Source: Fontibacter flavus (GTDB taxonomy: Bacteria > Bacteroidota > Bacteroidia > Cytophagales > Cyclobacteriaceae). Taken from it: a stretch of DNA of 26,802 nucleotides. How positions within the stretch are numbered: the first letter of the stretch is position 1; each line of letters starts with the position of its first letter. The stretch covers positions 1-26,802 of the forward strand of contig NZ_JBHLWI010000024.1 of the NCBI RefSeq assembly GCF_042432905.1, given 5' to 3'. The translations under genes and the position numbers were made by a program. Below the pieces are notes generated by a model that did not search any database, was not told the DNA's origin, and saw only the letters and a program-made list of their open reading frames with translations. This document shows, one piece after another, positions 6,790-13,768 of this stretch.

Positions 6790-7171
6790 TTTTATTACGT
6801 TTGGACTTTCTTTTTTATTGTTATATTCAGCATTCGAGAAAATATTTAATTTAAATGCATTTATTATTGGAATTGGGTCTGGTAGTTTAATACCATCTCA
6901 TTGGAGTTATTATTTAGCCCACATTGTTGTTGCTCTCAAAGTCCTAACAGCTATTCTAGTTTTTGTATTAAAACGAAACATCCTTGTGTATCTTTCAGCT
7001 GTCATATTGGTGGTTTTTTACATGGTTGTTTATTTTACTACAAGCCTCCAGAATTGTGGTTGTTCTTTATTTTTGGAAAGGATAAATCCATTGACTAATC
7101 AACTGATCTTAATATTTCTTTTGGGTTTTTCTCTCTTCAATTTGATAAGAGAAAAAACTATCAAAGATTAA
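6773..7171 (+). CDS. MauE/DoxX-like redox-associated membrane protein
   Basis: 132 residues from ATG 6773 (a TTG three codons earlier is possible). Four hydrophobic segments are visible, at about 3-20, 43-62, 66-88 and 101-120, the classic four-helix layout of MauE/DoxX proteins. The early 'LLLYSAFEKIFNL' resembles the family's 'fi.aG..Ki' helix, and 'LQNCGCSLF' sits between helices 3 and 4. In MauE-like proteins such a cysteine pair is thought to work with thioredoxin-like partners in periplasmic disulfide chemistry. The start lies 17 bases inside the end of the propeller gene, so the two are likely coupled. It is convergent with hutH, 60 bases away. Confidence 0.7.
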   Translation: MKYLNSFITFGLSFLLLYSAFEKIFNLNAFIIGIGSGSLIPSHWSYYLAHIVVALKVLTAILVFVLKRNILVYLSAVILVVFYMVVYFTTSLQNCGCSLFLERINPLTNQLILIFLLGFSLFNLIREKTIKD

Positions 7172-7231
7172 ACTTTATTGAAAGAGTTTTAATCAACTTC
7201 TAATGTACCCTAATATGCAGGTAGGTTTGGA

Positions 7232-8800
7232 TTAGTACCTTTCAAACTCCCCCGACCACTTTGTCTCCAATTCCAATCCTTCTTTTTCAGCCACCTCCCT
7301 TGCCAAGTTAAGTAATTCCCCACTTCGAACGATCTCTATTGCGGTCTCCATATCTTCGTACATGATCTGATCTTCGGTGACATGTTTGATTTTGGTGCGG
7401 ACATGTTCGTAAAGGGCAGTCATGATTTTCCCCGATTTCAAAGGAGCATGGAAATCCACCGCTTGAGCAGCACAGAAAAGTTCTACTCCTAGGATTTTCT
7501 CAACGTTTTCGATGACCTGAAGGGCTTTTCTGGCTCCTATACTCCCCATGCTCACATGGTCTTCCTGACCGAGGGATGTGGGAATACTGTCGGCGGATGA
7601 AGGGAAGCATAGTCCTTTATTCTCGCTTGCCAAAGCTGCTGTAGTGTATTGGGGGATCATGAAGCCGGAATTCAAGCCTGTTTCTTTCAAAAGGAGTTTG
7701 GGCACTCCGGGAGTATCTCCTTCCAAGGAGAGGTAAATCCTTCGGTCGGAAATATTCCCGATTTCCGATGCTGCCAAACAGGCATAATCCAATGGTAATG
7801 CGATGGGTTGACCATGGAAATTTCCCCCGCTGATGGTATGGGTTTCATCAAAGACTACTGGATTATCAGTAACTGAGTTGATTTCAGTTTCCAGCATGTG
7901 CTTCAAATGCAACCAAGCATTGCGGGAAGCTCCGTGCACCTGAGGCATACATCGTAAGGAATAAGGATCCTGCACCCGTGCACAAGTAGCATGGGAATGC
8001 ACGATCTCAGATTCGTGTAAGAGGTTAAGGATGCTCTGGGCTACGTGCTGATTGCCGGCATAAGGACGGAGTTGATGGAGTTCGGCAGAAAAAGGCTTGA
8101 TCGAGCCCAATAACCCTTCTAGCATCATTGCTCCAGTAATATCCGCATGGGCGAGGATATTGTAAAAGCGCTCTAAAACTTTCACCCCAAACGCTGCAAT
8201 AAACTGCGTACCATTGATCAGTCCAAGGCCTTCTTTGGGGCCAAGGTGGATTGGTGATAGGGTATGTTGTTGCAGAACTTCTGCAGTGGGGCGTATTTTT
8301 CCGCCCACATGTACCTTTCCCAAGCCGATCAGCGGCAAAAACAAATGGGAGAGGGGAGCGAGGTCACCCGATGCGCCTACCGAACCTTGTTTGGGCACTA
8401 CCGGAATGATATCATTTTCAATATGCCAGAGAATCCTGTCCAAGGTTTGTTCCTGAATGCCCGAGAAGCCTTTTGCCAAGGCATGTAGCTTGAGGATCAG
8501 CATCAACTTGGAAATCTCCACGGGTATTGGTTCGCCTACACCTACTGCATGGCTTTTGAGCAGGTTTTCTTGGAGTTTGCGGGTTTGGTCAGGAGAGATC
8601 AAGGTCGTGCACAATGGTCCGAAGCCCGTATTGATGCCATAGACTGGCTGGCCATTGGCTACGATTTTTTCGACCGTAGCAGCACTGGCTTTTACATTTT
8701 CCCGTGTTTCAGGGGTGAGGATACCTTTTATTTTCCCATTGGCTATACCGAGGGCGATGGAGGCGGTGAGGTGTTGTTGGGCGTATTGGAAGGTTTTCAT
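7232..8800 (-). CDS. hutH: Histidine ammonia-lyase (HutH), intact copy
   Basis: First enzyme of histidine degradation: converts L-histidine to trans-urocanate and ammonia. 522 residues, the full family length. The MIO-forming triad A143-S144-G145 sits in GSVGASGDLAPLSHL. Other family landmarks are Y54-G-I-N-T-G-F-G-P-L near the N-terminus, 'VQDPYSLRCMPQVHGA', 'EINSVTDNP' and 'QEDHVSMGS'. ATG 8800 gives the usual MIO-enzyme N-terminus. A unit of the interspersed repeat begins 20 bases upstream of the start (8821), so the promoter must lie within or beyond the repeat pair at 8821-8965. A truncated second copy is at 4433-5125. Control may involve the LysR gene at 9730, but nothing in the sequence proves it. 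Confidence 0.97.
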   Translation of the reverse strand: MKTFQYAQQHLTASIALGIANGKIKGILTPETRENVKASAATVEKIVANGQPVYGINTGFGPLCTTLISPDQTRKLQENLLKSHAVGVGEPIPVEISKLMLILKLHALAKGFSGIQEQTLDRILWHIENDIIPVVPKQGSVGASGDLAPLSHLFLPLIGLGKVHVGGKIRPTAEVLQQHTLSPIHLGPKEGLGLINGTQFIAAFGVKVLERFYNILAHADITGAMMLEGLLGSIKPFSAELHQLRPYAGNQHVAQSILNLLHESEIVHSHATCARVQDPYSLRCMPQVHGASRNAWLHLKHMLETEINSVTDNPVVFDETHTISGGNFHGQPIALPLDYACLAASEIGNISDRRIYLSLEGDTPGVPKLLLKETGLNSGFMIPQYTTAALASENKGLCFPSSADSIPTSLGQEDHVSMGSIGARKALQVIENVEKILGVELFCAAQAVDFHAPLKSGKIMTALYEHVRTKIKHVTEDQIMYEDMETAIEIVRSGELLNLAREVAEKEGLELETKWSGEFERY

Positions 8801-8818
8801 GGGGTTTCTTGTTGGTTT

Positions 8819-8968
8819 ATTGCCACAAAGGTTTTTTTATGCCACTAAGACACTAAGGCACAAAGAATTTTTTCATGGCATTTTTCTCTTATAAGCATGT
8901 TGAAAGCTTAGTGTCTCGTATGCCTTTGTGGCATTATAAAATAATACTTAGTGTCCTTTTGGCGTTAC
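8819..8968. repeat. Interspersed repeats, opposite orientations, left of GxxExxY gene
   Basis: Plus-orientation units TGCCACAAAGG (8821-) and GCCACTAAGACACTAAGG (8841-8865) face minus-orientation units CTTAGTGTCTCGTATGCC.. (8907-8932) and CTTAGTGTCCTTTTGGCG (8947-). Together they form a large imperfect inverted repeat. The rest of the 8801-9135 gap is AT-rich; no gene is visible in it. It carries the upstream regions of hutH (leftwards) and of the GxxExxY gene (rightwards). Confidence 0.65.
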
Positions 8969-9135
8969 AAACACATTTCAAAATTAGTCAGTTCTACACA
9001 TAATTATAAATACTAATTTGTTTTAATAATAATAACTAAAGGTTATTAAAAATAAACGGATATTTTCAGGTTTTGCCTTGATATCAAAGTGTACCTGCCG
9101 TAACTTGTATTTTTTAACATTCAAGTTTTTGAGAA

Positions 9136-9528
9136 ATGAATATTGATGAGCTTTGTTTTGAGGAAGAAAGAATAGGGAAATTAATTGTTGACGCTTCATT
9201 TAAAATTCACAAGAGTATCGGGCCTGGACTTTTGGAAAAGATCTATGAAGTTTGTCTGGCACACGAGCTTAGAAAAGCAGGTTTGGATGTCAAAAGGCAA
9301 GTAACTATTCCAATTCAATATGATGGGATCCAATTCGATGAGGGGGTCAGGTTGGATTTACTGGTTGAAGAAAAAGTTGTCATTGAAATAAAATCTGTTG
9401 AGCAAGTCAACCCAGTCTGGGAAGCCCAGATTATCAGCCACCTGAAATTGACAGGTTTGAGCTTAGGTTATTTGATAAACTTTAATGTGCCATTGATAAA
9501 GAAAGGGATTAGAAGATTTCGTAATTAA
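9136..9528 (+). CDS. GxxExxY protein (PD-(D/E)XK nuclease-like)
   Basis: 130 residues, the normal length of the GxxExxY family (PF13366, PDDEXK_3). The name-giving motif is G31-L-L-E34-K-I-Y37. The nuclease-like core follows: D74 in RLDLLV, then E84-I-K86 in VVIEIKS, a D-x9-E-x-K arrangement. The C-terminal 'AQIISHLKLTGLSLGYLINF' region is also typical (here at residues 97-116). Function in cells is not established; the fold suggests nucleic-acid cleavage or binding. It stands alone between hutH and the LysR gene. Copies of the same interspersed repeat lie on both sides, the nearest ending ~165 bases upstream and starting 8 bases downstream, which hints at movement as a unit or at recombination with other copies. 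Confidence 0.88.
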   Translation: MNIDELCFEEERIGKLIVDASFKIHKSIGPGLLEKIYEVCLAHELRKAGLDVKRQVTIPIQYDGIQFDEGVRLDLLVEEKVVIEIKSVEQVNPVWEAQIISHLKLTGLSLGYLINFNVPLIKKGIRRFRN

Positions 9529-9535
9529 AAAGATT

Positions 9536-9713
9536 GCCACTAAGACGTAAAAGGCACGAAGAAAATTGAATGAAGGATAATCCAAAAATCACAAAGCACC
9601 AACCTTAGAAATGAAATGGCAGCAATACCTAATCCTTTCATTTCCATAACCTAGATAACTTAGTGCCTTTGTGGCCCATATTACCTTTCTTTGTGTCTTC
9701 GTGCCTTTGTGGC
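9536..9713. repeat. Interspersed repeats, opposite orientations, right of GxxExxY gene
   Basis: A plus-orientation unit (GCCACTAAGACGTAAAAGG.., 9536-9565) is followed by two minus-orientation units: TAACTTAGTGCCTTTGTGGC (9656-) and one ending TCGTGCCTTTGTGGC (9689-9713). The second ends 16 bases before the LysR start codon, so the LysR promoter/leader is built from repeat sequence. No gene is visible in 9529-9729. Confidence 0.65.
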
Positions 9714-9729
9714 TTAAAATCATTGAACC

Positions 9730-10602
9730 TTGAATATAGAACTCCGCCACCTTGAATACTTCCGTGCCGTCGCCGAAGAATTAAACTTTGGACGGGCAGC
9801 AGAGCGATTATTTATCTCCCAGCCAGGTCTTAGCCGTCAGATCAAGCAGATGGAGGAGATCCTTGAAGTTCAGTTGTTTGAGCGGACCAAAAGAAAAGTC
9901 CAGCTCACTCCTGCCGGGCATTTTCTCAAAGCAGAGGTGGATTATATCTTCAACCACCTCGAACTCACCAAAACCCAACTCAAGGAAATTGCCGCAGGGA
10001 ATATTGGAGAGTTGCGGATAGGCTTTCTGGGTTCGGCGTCGCATACGGTGATTCCTGAACTGCTTGTCAAAATCTCCCAAACCTATCCCGGAATCCAAAC
10101 TTCTTTGGAAGAATTCAGCAATGCCATGCAGATTGAAATGTTGGAAAAAGACAAGTTGGATTTGGGCTTTGTACGTTTGGCAAGGGTTCCAGAATCCTTG
10201 GAAATGAAGATGGTTCATCAGGATACTTTTTCGGTGGTTTTGCCAGCAACTCATCCCTTGTCGGCGGATGACTTTAAGCATATGGGGCAAGTGAAGGATG
10301 AAAATTTTATCCTCTTTTCTCAGGATTATTCCTCCATTTACTACGATAAGATCATGTCCATCTGTGAGGATAAGGGTTTTTCTCCACGCATCACCCATAA
10401 GTCTGTCCATGCCCTGACCATATTCAAACTGGTGGAGGCGGGCTTAGGGGTGGCCATCGTACCAACTTCTTTGAAGGAGGGTTATGATCTGAAAGTGAAG
10501 TTTTTCGAACTGGATAAAATCAAACAAAAAACGGAGCTGTATGCCGTTTGGAAAAAGGGGAATAGGAATCCTGTTTTAGGGAAGATTTTGGGGTTGATAT
10601 AA
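9730..10602 (+). CDS. LysR-family transcriptional regulator
   Basis: 290 residues. The N-terminal winged helix-turn-helix is canonical: 'LRHLEYFRAVAEELNFGRAA', then 'SQPGLSRQIKQME', 'LFERTKRKVQLTPAG'. It is followed by a linker helix and a two-lobed effector domain (about 90-290). The start is TTG 9730: an in-frame TGA lies two codons upstream and the next ATG is inside the DNA-binding domain. The closest neighbours are the GxxExxY gene and, beyond it, hutH on the opposite strand. LysR proteins often control a divergent neighbour, but here another gene and repeats intervene, so the target and ligand are unknown. Confidence 0.93.
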   Translation: MNIELRHLEYFRAVAEELNFGRAAERLFISQPGLSRQIKQMEEILEVQLFERTKRKVQLTPAGHFLKAEVDYIFNHLELTKTQLKEIAAGNIGELRIGFLGSASHTVIPELLVKISQTYPGIQTSLEEFSNAMQIEMLEKDKLDLGFVRLARVPESLEMKMVHQDTFSVVLPATHPLSADDFKHMGQVKDENFILFSQDYSSIYYDKIMSICEDKGFSPRITHKSVHALTIFKLVEAGLGVAIVPTSLKEGYDLKVKFFELDKIKQKTELYAVWKKGNRNPVLGKILGLI

Positions 10603-10760
10603 ATGTGAAATTGATATTGAGAGATATTTGCGTTGCGATATGGATGGATAATATTTGAAATATGCTCCGCGAAATACAATAGAAATTTGAGCTTTAACGG
10701 AGGTTGACGTTGTTCTTTTGTAATTAATTTAATAGGTTTAATTCAACTAAAACCGAAATC

Positions 10761-11909
10761 ATGAAGAACCGTCTTTTATTGAGTTTTTTGTCCTGTCAGT
10801 TTATCTTTTTTTCCTGTAATCAGAGTTCTGATAAAGAACTTGCCTTTGAGTTAAGGTCTGCTGGGAAAATCGATCTTGCGATAGATGAAACCACCCCTGA
10901 TTTCAGTATGGGTTTGCAATACGTGGAGTCTGAAAGAGAGCTCTTATTCAATATCAATTGGAATACCAATTCCATTCAATTATACGATTTGGATAATGGG
11001 GATTTGATCAAGACCATTCCAATGGAGAAAGAAGGTGATCAAGGAGTAGGGGAAATCATGGCATTTCACGTGCACACCTTAGATAGTATTTTTGTGTTTC
11101 CTTTTGGCGGTGCTGGATTCAGCTTGATAGGTTCTAACGGAGAGGTAATCAATCGCTTCAAGTATCCATTGCCAGAAAATCATACGGCAGGATTTGTTCA
11201 CAACATCAGTTATGTCAGTCCACCCGTAATCAGGGGTAAGGAGATTTTTCTAAAAACCAGGCCAGCAATCGTCGATAATTACAGAGAGATGACCAATGAA
11301 ATGCTAGCGAAATCACATCTGGTTTTCAAGCTTGATTTGGATTCATTAATGCCTCAATTATTGCCACAGCATTATCCGGTTGATTATTTGGCAAATGGTT
11401 TTAAACGCTTCGAGTTCAGCAGCGCCCAAGGTAATGGAAAGATTCTCTATTCATTTTTTGGGGATCATCATTTGTATTGGGCAGTTGATTTTGGTTCTTC
11501 TTTGAATAAAGTGGAGGGGAAGAGTAGCTATTTGAAAGATGTACTTCCTTTGTTTCCTATTGATGGGGCATTTTTGGAATCACAAAAATATAGTACTGCC
11601 TCTGCCAGGTATGAGAATTTAATTTATGATGCTTACCGGGAAGTTTTTTACAGATTTGCATATCCTGAACTTGAAGTATATACAGAAGAGGAAGTGAGGG
11701 CACTTAGAAATAATCCTGGTCCATTTGTGGTGATGGTTTTTGATCAGGATTTGAAGTTGTTGGGAGAAAAGTATTTCGAAGGAGGGAAGTACTTGCCAAT
11801 GAATGCCTTTGTAGGGAAAAAGGGTTTGTACATTTCCACTAATAATCCCGACAACCCGAAAAATCAGGAGGATCAAATGGGGTTTGAGGTTTTTGAAATT
11901 ATTTTATAA
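10761..11909 (+). CDS. DUF4221-like beta-propeller lipoprotein (stand-alone)
   Basis: 382 residues with a lipoprotein signal peptide (hydrophobic 5-17, Cys 19 after F-F-S, then Asn-Gln). The body is beta-rich. 'FNINWNTNSIQLYDLDNGDLI' is an archetypal propeller blade, and the overall pattern and length fit the DUF4221 lipoproteins of Bacteroidota as I recall them. Near the end, 'VVMVFDQDLKLLGEKYF' and 'KKGLYISTNNPDNPKNQEDQ' are also typical of this group. Unlike the two propeller genes at 2689 and 5704 it has no small peptide or small membrane protein beside it. It shares the leader motif TTCAACTAAAA (10742-10752) with peptide 2. Function unknown. Confidence 0.75.
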   Translation: MKNRLLLSFLSCQFIFFSCNQSSDKELAFELRSAGKIDLAIDETTPDFSMGLQYVESERELLFNINWNTNSIQLYDLDNGDLIKTIPMEKEGDQGVGEIMAFHVHTLDSIFVFPFGGAGFSLIGSNGEVINRFKYPLPENHTAGFVHNISYVSPPVIRGKEIFLKTRPAIVDNYREMTNEMLAKSHLVFKLDLDSLMPQLLPQHYPVDYLANGFKRFEFSSAQGNGKILYSFFGDHHLYWAVDFGSSLNKVEGKSSYLKDVLPLFPIDGAFLESQKYSTASARYENLIYDAYREVFYRFAYPELEVYTEEEVRALRNNPGPFVVMVFDQDLKLLGEKYFEGGKYLPMNAFVGKKGLYISTNNPDNPKNQEDQMGFEVFEIIL

Positions 11910-11921
11910 AATTCATACTTC

Positions 11922-11945
11922 ATACGATAATGTATCGTATTTTTG
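11922..11945 (+). promoter_or_regulatory. vapBC operator palindrome overlapping a -7 element
   Basis: ATACGATA (11922-11929) and TATCGTAT (11933-11940) form a perfect 8-bp inverted repeat around ATG. The right arm runs into TATTTTTG (11938-11945), an exact match to the Bacteroidota -7 consensus TAnnTTTG. Start of vapB is 15 bases further on. VapB-VapC complexes commonly bind such palindromes to repress their own operon, so this placement fits autoregulation. Confidence 0.75.
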
Positions 11946-11960
11946 TAAAAAACTGGAAAT

Positions 11961-12167
11961 ATGAAAGTTACAGCCATAATCCCTGATGATTTGATAAATG
12001 AAGCTATGGCGCTTTCACAAGCCGATACGATTACAGAAACGCTTAAGGTGGCCTTAATTTCATATATTAGATCACAAAAAATCAAGCAGATTGGAGTCAC
12101 AATAGTAAGTGAGCCCTTAGAGTTTAAGTATTCTGCTCAGGAATTAAGAGATTTGAACCGTCGATGA
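11961..12167 (+). CDS. vapB: VapB-type antitoxin
   Basis: 68 residues. The N-terminal 'MKVTAIIPDDLINEAMALSQ' strand-helix and the following 'TITETLKVALISYIR' helix match VapB-type antitoxins (PF09957-like), which dimerise to bind DNA. The C-terminal ~20 residues would be the toxin-wrapping tail. The stop overlaps the start of the toxin gene by four bases (ATGA, 12164-12167), typical of toxin-antitoxin pairs. The palindrome at 11922-11940 is its probable operator. Confidence 0.88.
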   Translation: MKVTAIIPDDLINEAMALSQADTITETLKVALISYIRSQKIKQIGVTIVSEPLEFKYSAQELRDLNRR

Positions 12168-12556
12168 GAGGTGTAGTTTTTGATACGTCTATCTGGATTG
12201 AATACCTGAGAGGTAATCCGGATGTTTTTTTGATATGTCAAGAACTGCTGGAAGATAATCGGGTCTTTGGGCTAGAATTGATTTTTGCAGAATTACTTCA
12301 AGGGGCTAAGGGCAAAAGAGAAGTGGAGACGATTATTCAGTTGGCCAATATCATTCCAAGTTTGGATGAGCCTTATCATATCATTGAAGCAGGAATGTTG
12401 TCGCAAAGAGAAAACTTTGTTCATCAAGGAGTGGGGTTGGTCGATGCTGTGATTTTTCATGCAGTAGCCAAAAATGAGTTGAAGCTTTGGACCTTGGACA
12501 AAAAACTTAGGAAAGTCATTGGATATGATCGGTTGTTCTATCCAGGAATTTCCTGA
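12164..12556 (+). CDS. vapC: VapC PIN-domain ribonuclease toxin
   Basis: 130 residues, a complete PIN domain. The four acidic residues expected to bind Mg2+/Mn2+ are present: D7 (VVFDTSIWIEYL), E43 (FAELLQG), D94 (GLVDAVIFHAVA) and D112 (WTLDKKL). VapC toxins cleave tRNA or rRNA and are held inactive by VapB; the target of this one cannot be read from sequence. It is translationally coupled to vapB. With the catalytic residues intact the module is probably active. Confidence 0.92.
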   Translation: MRGVVFDTSIWIEYLRGNPDVFLICQELLEDNRVFGLELIFAELLQGAKGKREVETIIQLANIIPSLDEPYHIIEAGMLSQRENFVHQGVGLVDAVIFHAVAKNELKLWTLDKKLRKVIGYDRLFYPGIS

Positions 12557-12639
12557 TTTTGGAAAGTCATTATTTTCATTTATCCTTTTAAATTACTTGA
12601 ATATTTTTAAAGGATAATCTTCATCTAAACACGCCCCCA

Positions 12640-12740
12640 AAATATCGCCGAACTTGCGCTGAGCTTGTCGAAGTAGGCATAACTTGTCCGTGGCGGATAT
12701 CTACCATATATCGCAAACCTGTCTACCGACAGGTAGAGCA
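12640..12740. repeat. Gene-free stretch with dispersed repeats
   Basis: The 12557-12881 gap has no gene. It contains AACTTGCGCTGAGCTTGTCG (12651-12670), part of a repeat common between genes in many bacteria, and a diverged relative of 227-263 (GGCATAACTTG.. GGCGGATATC). CCTGTC-TACC-GACAGG (12718-12733) has the same arms as the small palindrome inserted at 1898-1913. The promoter of the HTH gene probably lies in 12780-12880. Confidence 0.5.
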
Positions 12741-12881
12741 TATATTAATTCCCATTCTTTCTAGGCGAAGTCTCGTATCTTAATTCTTACATCTTGTGTC
12801 TTTCAAACAAATGCCGTCCAAATGTCGGGTGAAATCCTCCCTTTTTTCGGGCTATATTTGTGAGAATCCAACCAACTTGCC

Positions 12882-13733
12882 ATGGTCAAACAAAACATTC
12901 ACAGCATGAAACAACCGCAATTGGGCCAGAAGATCCAGGAATGGAGAAAGGCCAAAGGATTGACCCAGGAAGAACTGGTAGAGCGATGCAATATCAATGT
13001 GCGTACCATACAACGTATCGAAGCAGGGGAGGTAACCCCTAGGTCTTAAACTGTCAAAGCCATTTTGGAAGTACTGGAAGTAGAGCCAGAGGATATGAAA
13101 AGTTTCCAGTCTGAGAATACAGAAGTTGCTGGTCCAGATAACTTAAACTCATGGCTTCGTTTTTCCTTAATTGCAGGAATTGTTTATTTGGTTTTGGCAG
13201 TAATTGAATCGGCTTTAGATGTGCAGCTTTTTATTGAAAAGTCATCATTTTCGATAGGATTTGCTTACTTCTACACGTTTTTGAAAATGTCACTCCTTGT
13301 ATTTTTCATCATGTTTACAGGAGCATTCTATAAATTAAGCAACCTGTTTTCTAACCTTCTGCTAAAATTAATGTCAGTCTTTTTGGTAATTTTGACTTTT
13401 GTGTTTATTCTGGAAGATGTAGTGACTTACTGGTTAGGTATAGACCTCGTTACTGGCCTGTTATTAAGATCACTGATTGCTGGATTGGTTTATGTGTTGT
13501 TTGCTTCTAGCTTCCTACACCTTTCAAAATCTCAAGGCACAATATATATCATTGCAGGAGCTATAGGGATTTTAACAGGGGTTAGTTTTATGACGGTTGT
13601 CTTTGCTATTCCTAGCTTGATCTTCCTCACTATATTTGAGATTTCCCTTATTGTATTGCTTTATCAGGAGTATAGAAACACTACATCAGATAAGTCAGTT
13701 GATTTGTCGAATAGCACTCACGCTATCTTTTGA
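12882..13733 (+). pseudogene. XRE-type HTH membrane protein interrupted by in-frame TAA
   Basis: One continuous frame of 283 codons from ATG 12882 to TGA 13731-13733, broken only by TAA at 13047-13049 (codon 56). The first 55 residues are an XRE helix-turn-helix ('LGQKIQEWRKAKGLTQEELV', 'NVRTIQRIEAGEVTPRS'). After the stop the frame resumes with 'TVKAILEVLEVEPEDM', which is the normal continuation of this HTH. About five or six membrane segments follow (around 13150-13680). Related Bacteroidota proteins usually have Tyr or His at this point (PRSYT...), so a Tyr codon changed to TAA is the simplest reading. The HTH alone might be made as a 55-residue protein, and the membrane part could restart at TTG 13065. 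The last bases overlap the MFS frame. Confidence 0.82.
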
Positions 13734-13768
13734 TTCCTGAAAAAATTCAAAACAACCTTTCTTCCCAA

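Noticed and set aside
9808..10410. 200-residue frame antisense to the LysR gene
   Set aside because: The plus-strand LysR domain structure is unmistakable; the antisense frame has no family features.
12860..13042. 60-residue frame overlapping the HTH gene
   Set aside because: It is out of frame with the HTH coding sequence starting at 12882, which has a perfect XRE motif; the shadow has no recognisable features.
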